This document shows positions 36,502-45,111 of a DNA stretch of 64,000 bases, in pieces. The stretch's first letter is position 1, and each line of letters opens with the position of its first letter. The notes below the pieces were generated by a model. That model did not search any database. It was not told the DNA's origin and saw only the letters and a list, made by a program, of their open reading frames with translations. The position numbers were made by a program, and so were the translations under genes. This stretch comes from Cryobacterium sp. SO1 (GTDB lineage: Bacteria > Actinomycetota > Actinomycetes > Actinomycetales > Microbacteriaceae). The DNA is taken from assembly GCF_004210215.2 (NCBI RefSeq), contig NZ_CP067394.1, forward strand, positions 3,844,001-3,908,000. Reading direction: 5' to 3'.

Positions 36502-37680
36502 TCAGCTAACGGTGGGTTTTATCCCCGCCTGTTGCAGCACAAGAGCCGCGCCACCGAGCGCTTCGGCCCGCTCCCCCAACGACGACATCACCAGGTCGGT
36601 GGTCTCCATGATCATCGGCACTGCATAGCGCTGGAGCGCGCTGCGGATCGGGCCGAGCAGCATTTCGCCCAGCCCGGTCAGCGGGCCGCCGACGATGATC
36701 GTGTGCGGGTTGATGAGGTTGGTGATCGCAGCGATAGATCGACCCACGGCAAGGCCGGCCTCTTCGACCACACGGATGGCGCGTTCGTCACCCTCGAGTG
36801 CCAACCGCACGATGTCCCTCGTTCGCACCGGGCGGGCGAGGGTGCGCGAGAGCAGTTCGATCATGATGGTGGTGGAGGCCACGGTCTCAAGGCATCCGCG
36901 GTTGCCACAGCGGCACAACAGCCCGTGCTCGTAAATGGGTGTGTGACCGATCTCCCCGGACAGACCGATATTCCCGGCATACGGAACGCCGTTCAGAATC
37001 AACCCGGCGCCGATTCCGGTACCCACCTTGACGAACACGACAGTAGGGGTGCCTGCATGCGATCCCCAGGTGACCTCGGCGAGCACGCCCAGGTTCGCGT
37101 CGTTCTCCAGATACACCGGCACCTCGAGGATCTCCTCGAGCATGCCGACGGTGACGCCCACCCACTCGGGCAGAATGGCGCCGTCGAGCACGGTGCCGGT
37201 GCGCCGGTCGATCGGACCGGGCACTCCGACGCCGACGCCGAGCACCGACGCGCGCTGCACCCTGGCGTGGTTCAGGGTCGAGGTGAGCAGGTTGGCCGCG
37301 ATGTCCAGCGCCTCGGCGGCCGTGTACCCGACGGGGATCTCGACCTCCTTCTCTGCGATCACCCGGTAGTCGAGCGTGGCCACAATGATGCGCACGTGAC
37401 GGCGGCCGAAGTCCATGCCCACCGACACCGCGCCATCGGTAGAAGACAGGCTCACCAGCCGGGCTCGCCGGCCGGAACTCAAGGTCGGTGATGTCGCGAC
37501 CAGACCGAGATCAACGAGGACCTTCACAATGTTCGAGACAGTCGCGGCAGAAAGCCCGGTGGCACGGGCAATTTCAGCCTGCGTCGTTGGTCCGCCGGAG
37601 ACCGTGGAAAGGATTCGCTGCTGGTTCGAGAGCCGTAGGGCGCTTTGCGACCCTGGATTGCTTCGTTGGCGCACCGGCAT
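36502..37680 (-). CDS. ROK-family transcriptional repressor
   Basis: A 392-residue regulator. The N-terminal HTH contains QQRILSTVSGGPTTQAEIARATGLSAATVSNIVKVL. The ROK kinase-like domain has VGVGVPGPID, GTGIGAGLI and the zinc-binding CRCGNRGCLET. It sits upstream of the sugar ABC operon on the same strand and likely represses it until a sugar or sugar phosphate binds. ATG 37680 is chosen over 37719. Both its promoter and the operon promoter carry the CGTCAAC-type motif. Confidence 0.92.
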   Translation of the reverse strand: MPVRQRSNPGSQSALRLSNQQRILSTVSGGPTTQAEIARATGLSAATVSNIVKVLVDLGLVATSPTLSSGRRARLVSLSSTDGAVSVGMDFGRRHVRIIVATLDYRVIAEKEVEIPVGYTAAEALDIAANLLTSTLNHARVQRASVLGVGVGVPGPIDRRTGTVLDGAILPEWVGVTVGMLEEILEVPVYLENDANLGVLAEVTWGSHAGTPTVVFVKVGTGIGAGLILNGVPYAGNIGLSGEIGHTPIYEHGLLCRCGNRGCLETVASTTIMIELLSRTLARPVRTRDIVRLALEGDERAIRVVEEAGLAVGRSIAAITNLINPHTIIVGGPLTGLGEMLLGPIRSALQRYAVPMIMETTDLVMSSLGERAEALGGAALVLQQAGIKPTVS

Positions 37681-37711
37681 GTATACAAGAGTGCAGCATT
37701 TCACTGGTGCC

Positions 37712-37727
37712 GTCAACAAGTGAACAC
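37712..37727. promoter_or_regulatory. Second candidate ROK operator
   Basis: CGTCAACAAGTGAACA aligns with CGTCAACTTGTTAACG at 36469: the first seven bases are identical and the dyad spacing matches. It lies 31 bases upstream of the ROK start, where autoregulation is expected. Confidence 0.5.
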
Positions 37728-37750
37728 ATTAGAGCGGCCCAGCGAAAGGC

Positions 37751-38554
37751 TCAGCTGGCGATCGCCGGGATGATGGCGCCCGAGAAAACCTGCCAGGCCA
37801 GTGCCGTTTTGGCCACGAGGCTCAGCGTGATGTAGGTGCGTTCGCCCTGCAGGTAGCTCTTCCACTTGCCCACCTGCTTGTACTGCAGCCACTGGTTGAT
37901 GGCGAAGGTGTTGAAGAACACGAACAACGAGATGACGATGCCGACCACGAAGCCGGGGGCCGCAACGTCGCTGGCGCTGCCGGGCCGCAGGAAGTAGATG
38001 AGGATCAAGATCCACGGGACGATGCCGACCATGGAACCGAAGATGAAGGGCAGCATCCCACCCGTCCCCGGCTGCTCGTACTTCTCCTGCAGCGCTCCGA
38101 ACATGATCATGGCCGCGTTGACCGCAAAGACGGCGAACAGCGCTCCGATGTCGGTGACGCCGTTGATCGCCAGGATCAGCCAGATCATGATCGATGAACT
38201 CAGGGAGTACTCGACCCACCGAAAGTAGTTGTGATTGCTCAGGAGCCCGGTCTTGTACCGGTTGAAGAACCAGGGACTCGAGATCAGAAAGTGGAAGAAG
38301 GCGCTCAGCGCGAGGAAGGCGACCACACCGACACCGATGTTCACCTCGAAGAGCGTGACCCGTTCCGGCGGGATCGGGACTCCGGGCGGGCCGGCCAGGT
38401 AGTCCGCGGTGACGGCGAACAGAACCTGCGAACTGAGCATCGTGAGGATCACCGCGAACAGGACGGCCTGAACCAGGTGCAGGCTCCCGGCGACGACGTT
38501 GTAGATGCGCAGCCGATCGATCTGCTGGTCCGGTGTGTAATCCCGCTTGGCCAT
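37751..38554 (-). CDS. Heliorhodopsin
   Basis: A 267-residue seven-helix retinal protein of the heliorhodopsin family. The retinal Schiff-base lysine is Lys249 in the helix-7 motif SLVAKTALAWQVF. The probable counterion is Glu115 in RWVEYSLSSS. His26 and His88 match the conserved helix-1/helix-2 histidines of the family. The N-terminus starts in the cytoplasm (inverted topology compared with type 1 rhodopsins). Heliorhodopsins are light-responsive and do not pump ions in characterised cases; the signalling partner is unknown. It lies 28 bases downstream of nrdG on the same strand, so it may share the anaerobic reductase transcript. Confidence 0.92.
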   Translation of the reverse strand: MAKRDYTPDQQIDRLRIYNVVAGSLHLVQAVLFAVILTMLSSQVLFAVTADYLAGPPGVPIPPERVTLFEVNIGVGVVAFLALSAFFHFLISSPWFFNRYKTGLLSNHNYFRWVEYSLSSSIMIWLILAINGVTDIGALFAVFAVNAAMIMFGALQEKYEQPGTGGMLPFIFGSMVGIVPWILILIYFLRPGSASDVAAPGFVVGIVISLFVFFNTFAINQWLQYKQVGKWKSYLQGERTYITLSLVAKTALAWQVFSGAIIPAIAS

Positions 38555-38582
38555 GGGTCAACTCCTTTGCGTCCCGTGGGCG

Positions 38583-39218
38583 TCACGCGCCCGTGTGGTC
38601 ATCTTGGCACTTCCCGGGGCATTCGGGGCTGCTGGGCGGCCTGACGCTGAGGCTGGCCATCTCGTCCGGTGTCGCCCAGAGCACGGTCTGACCCGAGGCA
38701 AGGGACTTCTGCACGTCGATGATGCGCTGGTTGCTGCTGCCGCGGAACTGCAGACGCAGGTCTTTCAGGGCCTCGTCGAACGGGCCGTCAACGAGCACGT
38801 CGACCAAGCCGAGCAGCTCCAGCTTGTCGGGGCTGTCCAGCAGCAGCTCCTCGAAGACGTAACCGGTCCACGACCAGATGTCCCTCTTCGCGCCGAACTC
38901 CGCGCGCACCCGGCGGGCCAGCGGCAGGCACACCCCGGTGTTGAGGAACGGTTCGCCGCCGAGCAGGGTGAGCCCCTGCACATACGGCTGCCCCAGGTCG
39001 GCGACAATCCGGTCCTCGAGCTCGGCGGTGTACGGGGTGCCGAACCGGAAGTTCCAGGTCGCCCGGTTGAAGCAGCCCTCGCAGGCGAACAGGCATCCGC
39101 TCACATAGAGGCTGCAGCGCACCCCCTCACCGTCGACGAACATGAACGGCTTGTAGTCGCCGACGAAGCCCTGGCTGAGCTTGTCGGCGAGCCACTCCCC
39201 GGGCTGCGGATGACGCAT
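38583..39218 (-). CDS. nrdG: Anaerobic ribonucleotide reductase activating protein
   Basis: A 211-residue radical SAM enzyme. The iron-sulfur motif CLFACEGC (CxxxCxxC) is preceded by GEGVRCSLYVSG, and LTLLGGEPFLN is the SAM-binding GGE region. It makes the glycyl radical on NrdD using SAM and an electron donor. It starts one base after the nrdD stop. Its N-terminus (residues 1-25) resembles the usual YKPFMFVDGEG opening. Confidence 0.95.
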   Translation of the reverse strand: MRHPQPGEWLADKLSQGFVGDYKPFMFVDGEGVRCSLYVSGCLFACEGCFNRATWNFRFGTPYTAELEDRIVADLGQPYVQGLTLLGGEPFLNTGVCLPLARRVRAEFGAKRDIWSWTGYVFEELLLDSPDKLELLGLVDVLVDGPFDEALKDLRLQFRGSSNQRIIDVQKSLASGQTVLWATPDEMASLSVRPPSSPECPGKCQDDHTGA

Positions 39219-39219
39219 C

Positions 39220-41469
39220 CTAGAGCGAGCCGCTCAAGCCGGTGGCGCCGGCCATGTGCTTGACCCTGGAGACGATCTCCTGGTGGCGGCCGTGCACCAT
39301 CGGGCGGGCCTGCGGGTTGCCGAGGTAGCCGCAGGTGCGCTTGACCACGTCACAGCTGGCCGGGTCATCGTTGCCGCAGTCCGGGCACGCAAAACCGCGC
39401 TCGGTGGGGGTGAAGTCGCCGGCGAAGTCGCATTTGTAGCAGCGGTCGATGGGGGTGTTGGTGCCGAGGTACCCCACCCGGTCGTAGGCGTAGTCCCAGA
39501 CGGCCTCAAGCGCCTTGGGGTTCTGCTGCAGCACCGGGTACTCGCAGTAGTGGATGAAGCCGCCGGAGGAGAACACCGGGTAGTCCTTCTCGAAGTCGAG
39601 CTTCTCGAACGGGGTGGGGTTCTTGCGCACGTCGTAGTGGAAGCTGTTGGTGTAGTACTCCTTGTCGGTGATGTTCTCCACCGAGCCGAACTTGGCCTTG
39701 TCGAGGCGGGAGAACCGGTCGGTCAGGCTCTCGCTCGGGGTGGAGTAGACGCTGAACTGGTAGCCGTACTCTGCGGTCCACGCCTTGGTGTGCGCGTCGA
39801 GGGATTTGAGGATGTCGAGCGTGAACGCCTTGGCCTCGGCGTCGCCCTCCCAGTCGCCGCCGAAGAACGCGGCGGCCACCTCGTAGAGGCCGATGTAGCC
39901 CAGCGACACCGTGGAGCGGCCGTCTCTGAAGAGGGTGTCGACCGAGTCGGTGCGGGCCAACTGCCGGCCGAATGCGCCGTAGACGTAGAGGATCGGGGCG
40001 TTCGCGGGGGTCGCCTGTTTGCACCGTTCGATGCGGTAGACCAGGGCGTCGCGGGTGATTGCCAGGCGATCCTCGAGGATGCTCCAGAACTTGGCCTGGT
40101 CGCCGGCGGCCTCCAGCGCGATGCGCGGCAGGTTCACCGTCACCACACCCAGGTTCATCCGGCCCTCGGAGACGTCGTTGCCGTCGGCGTCTCTCCAGCC
40201 CTGCAGGAACGAGCGGCAGCCCATCGGCACCTTGAAGCTGCCGGTGATCTCGACAAGCTTGTCGTAGCTGAGCACATCCGGGTACATCCGCTTGGTCGAG
40301 CACTCCAGCGCGAGCCGCTTGATGTCGTAGTTCGGGTCGCCTTCGGCGAGGTTGAGGCCGCGCTTGAGGGTGAAGATCAGCTTGGGGAAGATCGCGGTGC
40401 GCTTCTCGCTGCCGAGCCCGTCGATGCGGATCTGCAGGATCGCCCGCTGGATCTCCCGCTCGAACCAGTCGGTGCCCAGGCCGAAGCCGAGCGAGACGAA
40501 CGGGGTCTGCCCGTTGGAGGTGAACAGGGTGTTGATCTCGTATTCGAGGCTCTGCATCGCGTCGTAGATGTCCTTGCGGGTCTTCTCCTCCGCGTAGGAG
40601 TTGTGCTGGGTCTCGTCGGCGATCCACTTCTGGGCGTCGGCGAGGTGTTTGGCGAAGTTGGCCCTGGCGTAGGGGGCCAGGAGTTCGTCGGTGCGGTTGG
40701 CGGAGCATCCGCCGTACTGGCTGGATGCCACATTGGCGATGATCTGCGAGATCTGCGCGGTGGCGGTCTGGATGGAGCGGGGCGGCTCCACGTCGGCGTT
40801 GCCGATGCGGAAACCGCGACTGAGCATGCCCGTGAAGTCGATCAGGCAGCAGTTGGTCATCGGCGCGTAGGGGCTGTAGTCCAGGTCGTGAAAGTGGATG
40901 TCGCCCTTCTGGTGGGCGTTGGACACGTGCGGCGGGAGCATCTTGTGGCCGATGGCCTTGCCCACGGCTCCGGCGGTGAGGTCACGCTGGGTGTTGAAGA
41001 CGTCGCTGTCTTTGTTGGCGTTCTCATTCACCACGCTCGAGTCGCGGCTGAGCAGGTTGATGATCGAGTGGTTGATGTCGGTGGACTTGCTGCGGGCGAA
41101 GTCGCGCTGGGTGCGGTAGCCGATGTACTTCTCGGCGAGGTCGTATTCGTGGTTTTCCAGCAGCGCGTGCTCCACGATGTTCTGCACCTCGTAGATCTTG
41201 ATGTCGGTGGTGAAGCGGCCCGCTATCTCCCGGTTGACCGCGACGACGATGTCGGCGATCACCCGGTGCACCAGCGGCGTCATGTCGCGGTGGATCTCCA
41301 CCGCCGCCTTCACCAGGGCCTCGTAAACCTTGGTGTCGTCGAAGTCCACCCGGCGGCCGTCGCGTTTGACGACCCGGATGGTCTTGGGCGCCGGCGCCGG
41401 CCTGGTCTGGTCGACGACGACGTCGTGGGTGGCGGGGATCCGGGCCGGGGCGCTGATGGATGAATTCAC
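39220..41469 (-). CDS. nrdD: Anaerobic ribonucleoside-triphosphate reductase
   Basis: A 749-residue class III reductase that makes dNTPs without oxygen. An ATP-cone (about 25-120, VVKRDGRRVDFDDTKVYEAL) gives allosteric control. The barrel contains DIHFHDLDYSP and NCCLIDFTGMLSRG. The C-terminus carries the zinc site (CYKCDF and CPDC) and the glycyl-radical loop RTCGYLG. GTG 41469 is used because the frame upstream of it is unrelated. Tandem NrdR-like boxes precede it. Anaerobic growth or microoxic survival is implied. Confidence 0.95.
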   Translation of the reverse strand: MNSSISAPARIPATHDVVVDQTRPAPAPKTIRVVKRDGRRVDFDDTKVYEALVKAAVEIHRDMTPLVHRVIADIVVAVNREIAGRFTTDIKIYEVQNIVEHALLENHEYDLAEKYIGYRTQRDFARSKSTDINHSIINLLSRDSSVVNENANKDSDVFNTQRDLTAGAVGKAIGHKMLPPHVSNAHQKGDIHFHDLDYSPYAPMTNCCLIDFTGMLSRGFRIGNADVEPPRSIQTATAQISQIIANVASSQYGGCSANRTDELLAPYARANFAKHLADAQKWIADETQHNSYAEEKTRKDIYDAMQSLEYEINTLFTSNGQTPFVSLGFGLGTDWFEREIQRAILQIRIDGLGSEKRTAIFPKLIFTLKRGLNLAEGDPNYDIKRLALECSTKRMYPDVLSYDKLVEITGSFKVPMGCRSFLQGWRDADGNDVSEGRMNLGVVTVNLPRIALEAAGDQAKFWSILEDRLAITRDALVYRIERCKQATPANAPILYVYGAFGRQLARTDSVDTLFRDGRSTVSLGYIGLYEVAAAFFGGDWEGDAEAKAFTLDILKSLDAHTKAWTAEYGYQFSVYSTPSESLTDRFSRLDKAKFGSVENITDKEYYTNSFHYDVRKNPTPFEKLDFEKDYPVFSSGGFIHYCEYPVLQQNPKALEAVWDYAYDRVGYLGTNTPIDRCYKCDFAGDFTPTERGFACPDCGNDDPASCDVVKRTCGYLGNPQARPMVHGRHQEIVSRVKHMAGATGLSGSL

Positions 41470-41501
41470 GCTCTCAGCATAGGGACGGCGCCGTCGCAAA
41501 A

Positions 41502-41549
41502 TCACTATATTTGGGTGCCTTTGGTCCCTAGTGCCGCTACATGTAGTGG
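41502..41549 (-). promoter_or_regulatory. Tandem NrdR-like boxes upstream of nrdD
   Basis: Two 16-bp sequences, TCACTATATTTGGGTG (41502) and CCGCTACATGTAGTGG (41534), start 32 bases apart, three helical turns, which is the spacing typical of paired NrdR boxes. The second is a dyad with one mismatch. nrdR itself is not in the window. Confidence 0.6.
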
Positions 41550-41602
41550 TTGAGGTCAGCGTGAGGCCTAAATCACGCCACGGGATCAGGCGCCGAATCC
41601 GG

Positions 41603-41850
41603 ATGCACATGTGTGCATTTGCCGTGTCTCGGCGTGTTGCCTGGAGTGCGGGACTGTCGTCGGCGGAGGCCGCCCTCCGCCTGCACGAGGTCGGAACGAA
41701 CTGACGTTCGCCAGGCGCACTCCGTGGTGGCGGATGCTGCTGCGCCAGTTCGCCAGTCCCCTGATCGGGATCTTGCTGATCGTCACGATCGTCACGCTTG
41801 TCCAACGACACCACACTGTCGGCCGAGGAAGACGACGAGTACTCCGGTGA
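41603..41850 (+). pseudogene. Frameshifted N-terminal fragment of a P-type cation ATPase
   Basis: From ATG 41603 the first frame gives VAWSAGLSSAEAALRLHEVG and stops at 41704. The next frame continues with RNELTFARRTPWWRMLLRQFASPLIGILLIVT, the N-terminal actuator/TM1 region of Ca/Mg-type P-type ATPases. The two overlap at GGTCGGAACG, so a one- or two-base indel separated them. Nothing of the catalytic domains (DKTGT) remains. The fragment fills most of the 387-base gap between nrdD and the potassium channel gene, together with the NrdR boxes. Confidence 0.6.
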
Positions 41851-41856
41851 CGCCGG

Positions 41857-43254
41857 TCAGCCGATGACGGGCTGCTCCTCGGGATACCTGTAGAGCAGGT
41901 TGCGTCGGCGCAGCGCCAACGCTGACGCCAACCCGATCGGACCGATCCGGCCGGCGAACATCAGGGCGGCGAGGATGTACTTCCCCGCCGGCGGCAACTC
42001 GGCGCTGAGCCCCACGCTCAACCCGCAGGTGGCGAAGGCTGAGATCACCTCGAAGAGAATGTGATCGAGCGATGCGTCGCTGACCAGCATGAGCAGCCCA
42101 CTGGCGCCGAGCACCAGCGTTGCCCCGAAGAAGGTCACGCTGATTGCCACCCGCATGGTTTGCTCGGGGATGGTGCGCCCGAAAACCATCAGGTTCTTGT
42201 CACCCTTTGCCTCGGCGATGATCGCCAGGAACAGCAGCGCGATAGTGGTGACCTTGATCCCACCCGCGGTTGACGCCGACCCACCGCCGACGAACATCAA
42301 CGCGTCTGTCGCCAGAAGGGTCGCCGAGGTGGACGCGGCGGGATCGACGAGGGAGAACCCGCCCGAACGCATCATGGTCGAAGCAAAAATGGACTGCATC
42401 ACCCGCTCCCCCACCGTGAGGTCACCGATCGTCGCGCTGTTGGACCATTCCAGTGCGCCCCACAGTGCAGCGCCGACAACCAACAGGATGCCCGTCGTCG
42501 TCAGGGTGAGCTTCGTGTGCAGGTTCCACTTGCGCCAATGGGCCTTGGCGATCATCAGCACCAGGAACACCGGGAACCCGAAACTTCCGACAAGTACCCC
42601 GACCATGATGGGCACGAGGATCCACGGGTCGTTCTCGAACCCGGAAAGACCCGTGGCATGAGCGGTAAAGCCGGCATTGTTGAACGACGAGACGGCATAG
42701 AAGACGCCGTGCCAGAGGCCGCCGCTCCAGGACTGCTCCACCACTATGAACCGTGGCACCAAGAATACGGCCAGCGCCAGCTCCAGAGTCAGGGTTGTCA
42801 GGATCACCACTCGCAGCAGCGATTGCACCTCACCGAGCTTGGTGGTTCCCACCCCTTGGCGCGCGAGGATACGTCCCTTCAATCCGAGCTTTCGGGTCAC
42901 TGCTCGAGATAGGAGCAAGGCGATCGTGACGATGCCCAAACCACCGATCTGAATGGCCAGCAGGATCACGATCTGGCCGAAGAGCGACCAGTGCTCGGCC
43001 GTATTGACCGTTACGAGACCCGTCACCGTCATGGCCGAAACCGCGGTGAAGAGAGTGTCGTGAAACGCCGTAGCCCGACCATCCGCAGCCGCCACCGGAA
43101 GGCTGAGCAAGGTCGTGAAAAGCAGCACCACGAAGAGGAACACGATCAGCGCCAGCAACGCTGAGAAATCGTGCACGACCAGATTCGACAACCCGGTCGT
43201 CGTGCGCTGCTGCCCTTTCGTCTTCCGCCCGAACGGGCCGCCTGTCACCGCCAC
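41857..43254 (-). CDS. Potassium uptake channel subunit, KtrB/TrkH family
   Basis: A 465-residue membrane protein with four repeated TM-pore-TM units. The selectivity-like loops are SAMTVTGLVTV, SSFNNAGFTAH, TMMRSGGFSLVD and SAFATCGLSVG. The size and loop set fit KtrB. The frame opens at 43377, but GTG 43254 has GGAGG six bases before it. A partner KtrA/TrkA gene is not adjacent. K+ uptake driven by Na+ or the membrane potential is expected. Confidence 0.88.
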   Translation of the reverse strand: MAVTGGPFGRKTKGQQRTTTGLSNLVVHDFSALLALIVFLFVVLLFTTLLSLPVAAADGRATAFHDTLFTAVSAMTVTGLVTVNTAEHWSLFGQIVILLAIQIGGLGIVTIALLLSRAVTRKLGLKGRILARQGVGTTKLGEVQSLLRVVILTTLTLELALAVFLVPRFIVVEQSWSGGLWHGVFYAVSSFNNAGFTAHATGLSGFENDPWILVPIMVGVLVGSFGFPVFLVLMIAKAHWRKWNLHTKLTLTTTGILLVVGAALWGALEWSNSATIGDLTVGERVMQSIFASTMMRSGGFSLVDPAASTSATLLATDALMFVGGGSASTAGGIKVTTIALLFLAIIAEAKGDKNLMVFGRTIPEQTMRVAISVTFFGATLVLGASGLLMLVSDASLDHILFEVISAFATCGLSVGLSAELPPAGKYILAALMFAGRIGPIGLASALALRRRNLLYRYPEEQPVIG

Positions 43255-43403
43255 GGCCGGCCTCCGTGTTGGGAACAGCTGTGGAACATAATCGCGGGGT
43301 CGACAGCGCTCTTCGACATGTCTGGCCACCTCCGATCTCACGGGTTTCGGTCGTGCAACTGTACAGTCCGGGCGCACGGTCGCGGTCGGACCGACCCGGA
43401 TCG

Positions 43404-44924
43404 CTAGTGGCCGCCGCCGAGATTGCCCGCCAGCCGGGCGTGGATGTCGGTGCTGGCCTCGTTTAGGCCCACGATCACGGCGCGCTTGCCGTGCCGTTTG
43501 TACTTGTTGGTGATCGAATCCAGCGCCGCCACCGTGGAGGCATCCCAGATGTGCGAGGCAGACATATCGATGACCACCCGCTCGGGGTCGTCGGCGTACT
43601 CGAACTGGTTCGTCAGGTCGTTGCTCGAGGCGAAGAATAGCGCCCCGGTCACGGTGTACCGGGCGGTGGGCACCGTCTCGTCCAGGTCGAGGGTGCGCTC
43701 CACGTTCACCAGGTGCGCCACCCTGCGAGCGAACGCCACCATGGCCACGAGCACACCCACGATCACGCCGATGGCGAGATTGTGGCTGATGACGACCGCC
43801 ACGACGGTGGAAAGCATGACAGTGGTCTCGCTCTTCGGCATCCGCTTGAGGGTCGCCGGGCGAATGCTGTGCCAGTCGAAGGTGAGCACCGACACGATGA
43901 TCATCACGGCCACGAGTGCGGCCATGGGGATGATCGCCACGAGATCGCCCAGGGCGACGACGAGGACCAACAGGAAGACGCCGGGGAGGAAGGTGGAGAT
44001 GCGGGTGCGGGCGCCGGAGGCCTTGACGTTGATCATGGTCTGGCCGATCATGGCGCAGCCGCCCATGCCGCCGAAGATGCCGGAGAGCATGTTGGCCGCT
44101 CCCTGGCCCCAGGTCTCTCGGGTCTTGTTGGAGTGGGTGTCGGTGACGTCGTCGACGAGTTTGGCGGTCATCAGTGATTCGAGGATTCCCACCATCGCCA
44201 TCGCGAACGCGTAGGGCGCGATGATCGAGAGGGTGTCCCAGTTCAGCGGAACGTTCGGGATGAACAGTTCGGGCAGGCTCTTGGGCAGTTCGCCCTGGTC
44301 ACCCACGGTGGGAACGTTGATCGCGATGGTGACGGTGGCGATGGTGAGCAACACGATGGCCACGAGCGGCGCCGGCACGATCTTGGTGAACCGGGGCATC
44401 ACGACCATGATGATGATGCCGATGGCCACGAGCGGGTAGACCATGAACGGCACCCCGAGCAGCTGCGGCAGCTGAGCGATGAAGATCAGGATCGCCAACG
44501 AGTTGACGAAGCCGACCATGACACTGCGTGGGATGAACCGCATCAGCTTGGCTACGCCGAGTGCTCCGAGGACCACCTGCAGCAGTCCAGCCAGGATGAC
44601 CGTGGCAATGAAGTAGTCCATGCCGTACTCCCGGGCCACGGGGGCGATCACCAGAGCGATGGCGCCGGTGGCGGCGGTGATCATGGCGGGGCGGCCACCG
44701 AGGAACGCGATGGACACGGCCATCACGAACGAGGAGAACAGGCCCACCCGAGGGTCGACGCCGGCGATGATCGAGAACGAGATGGCCTCGGGGATGAGTG
44801 CCATCGCCACCACGAGGCCGGCGAGCACCTCCCGGGTGAGGATGCGCGGGGTGCGAAGCGCTGTCAGGACCGAGGGGTCAGCCTTGTAGCGATCGGGGGT
44901 GGGCGATTTTTCGATGAGAGCCAT
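43404..44924 (-). CDS. SulP-family anion transporter with STAS domain
   Basis: A 506-residue transporter. The membrane part (about 25-400) has the SulP signature LAGLVVAMALIPEAISFSIIAGVDPRVGLF and MGGCAMIGQTMINVKASGARTRIS. A C-terminal STAS domain (about 405-500) contains RVVIDMSASHIWDASTVAALDSI. The family carries sulfate, bicarbonate or dicarboxylates; the substrate is undetermined. A short hairpin (GGCTCGC / GCGAGCC, 44943-44960) lies in its leader 18 bases before the start. Confidence 0.92.
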   Translation of the reverse strand: MALIEKSPTPDRYKADPSVLTALRTPRILTREVLAGLVVAMALIPEAISFSIIAGVDPRVGLFSSFVMAVSIAFLGGRPAMITAATGAIALVIAPVAREYGMDYFIATVILAGLLQVVLGALGVAKLMRFIPRSVMVGFVNSLAILIFIAQLPQLLGVPFMVYPLVAIGIIIMVVMPRFTKIVPAPLVAIVLLTIATVTIAINVPTVGDQGELPKSLPELFIPNVPLNWDTLSIIAPYAFAMAMVGILESLMTAKLVDDVTDTHSNKTRETWGQGAANMLSGIFGGMGGCAMIGQTMINVKASGARTRISTFLPGVFLLVLVVALGDLVAIIPMAALVAVMIIVSVLTFDWHSIRPATLKRMPKSETTVMLSTVVAVVISHNLAIGVIVGVLVAMVAFARRVAHLVNVERTLDLDETVPTARYTVTGALFFASSNDLTNQFEYADDPERVVIDMSASHIWDASTVAALDSITNKYKRHGKRAVIVGLNEASTDIHARLAGNLGGGH

Positions 44925-45060
44925 GGGGGCCTCCAGCGACAGGGCTCGCTGAGGCGAGCCGGGACGGGATAGGAAGATTGGGGCGCACAGGGTGCACAGC
45001 CGTCCGCCAGAGCGGCGAGGATGGAGGGGCTGGTAGTTCTGTCAGCCAACATTTTCAACT

Positions 45061-45080
45061 CTACCCTAACGTAAGGGTAG
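45061..45080. promoter_or_regulatory. MerR-type operator
   Basis: CTACCCT-N6-AGGGTAG (45061-45080) is a perfect interrupted dyad in the position of a MerR-activated promoter, 31 bases before the MerR start. Its 20-bp length fits the long -35/-10 spacer that MerR proteins twist. Confidence 0.6.
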
Positions 45081-45111
45081 GTTTAAGCCAGAGCGAACGA
45101 GGGACTCGAGC

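Noticed and set aside
39256..41463. 735-residue open frame antisense to nrdD
   Set aside because: The minus-strand nrdD has full family motifs; the antisense product has no recognisable domain and shadow-like composition.
41470..41814. Upstream extension of nrdD by 115 residues
   Set aside because: It overlaps the NrdR-like boxes and the ATPase relic; conserved sequence starts after GTG 41469.
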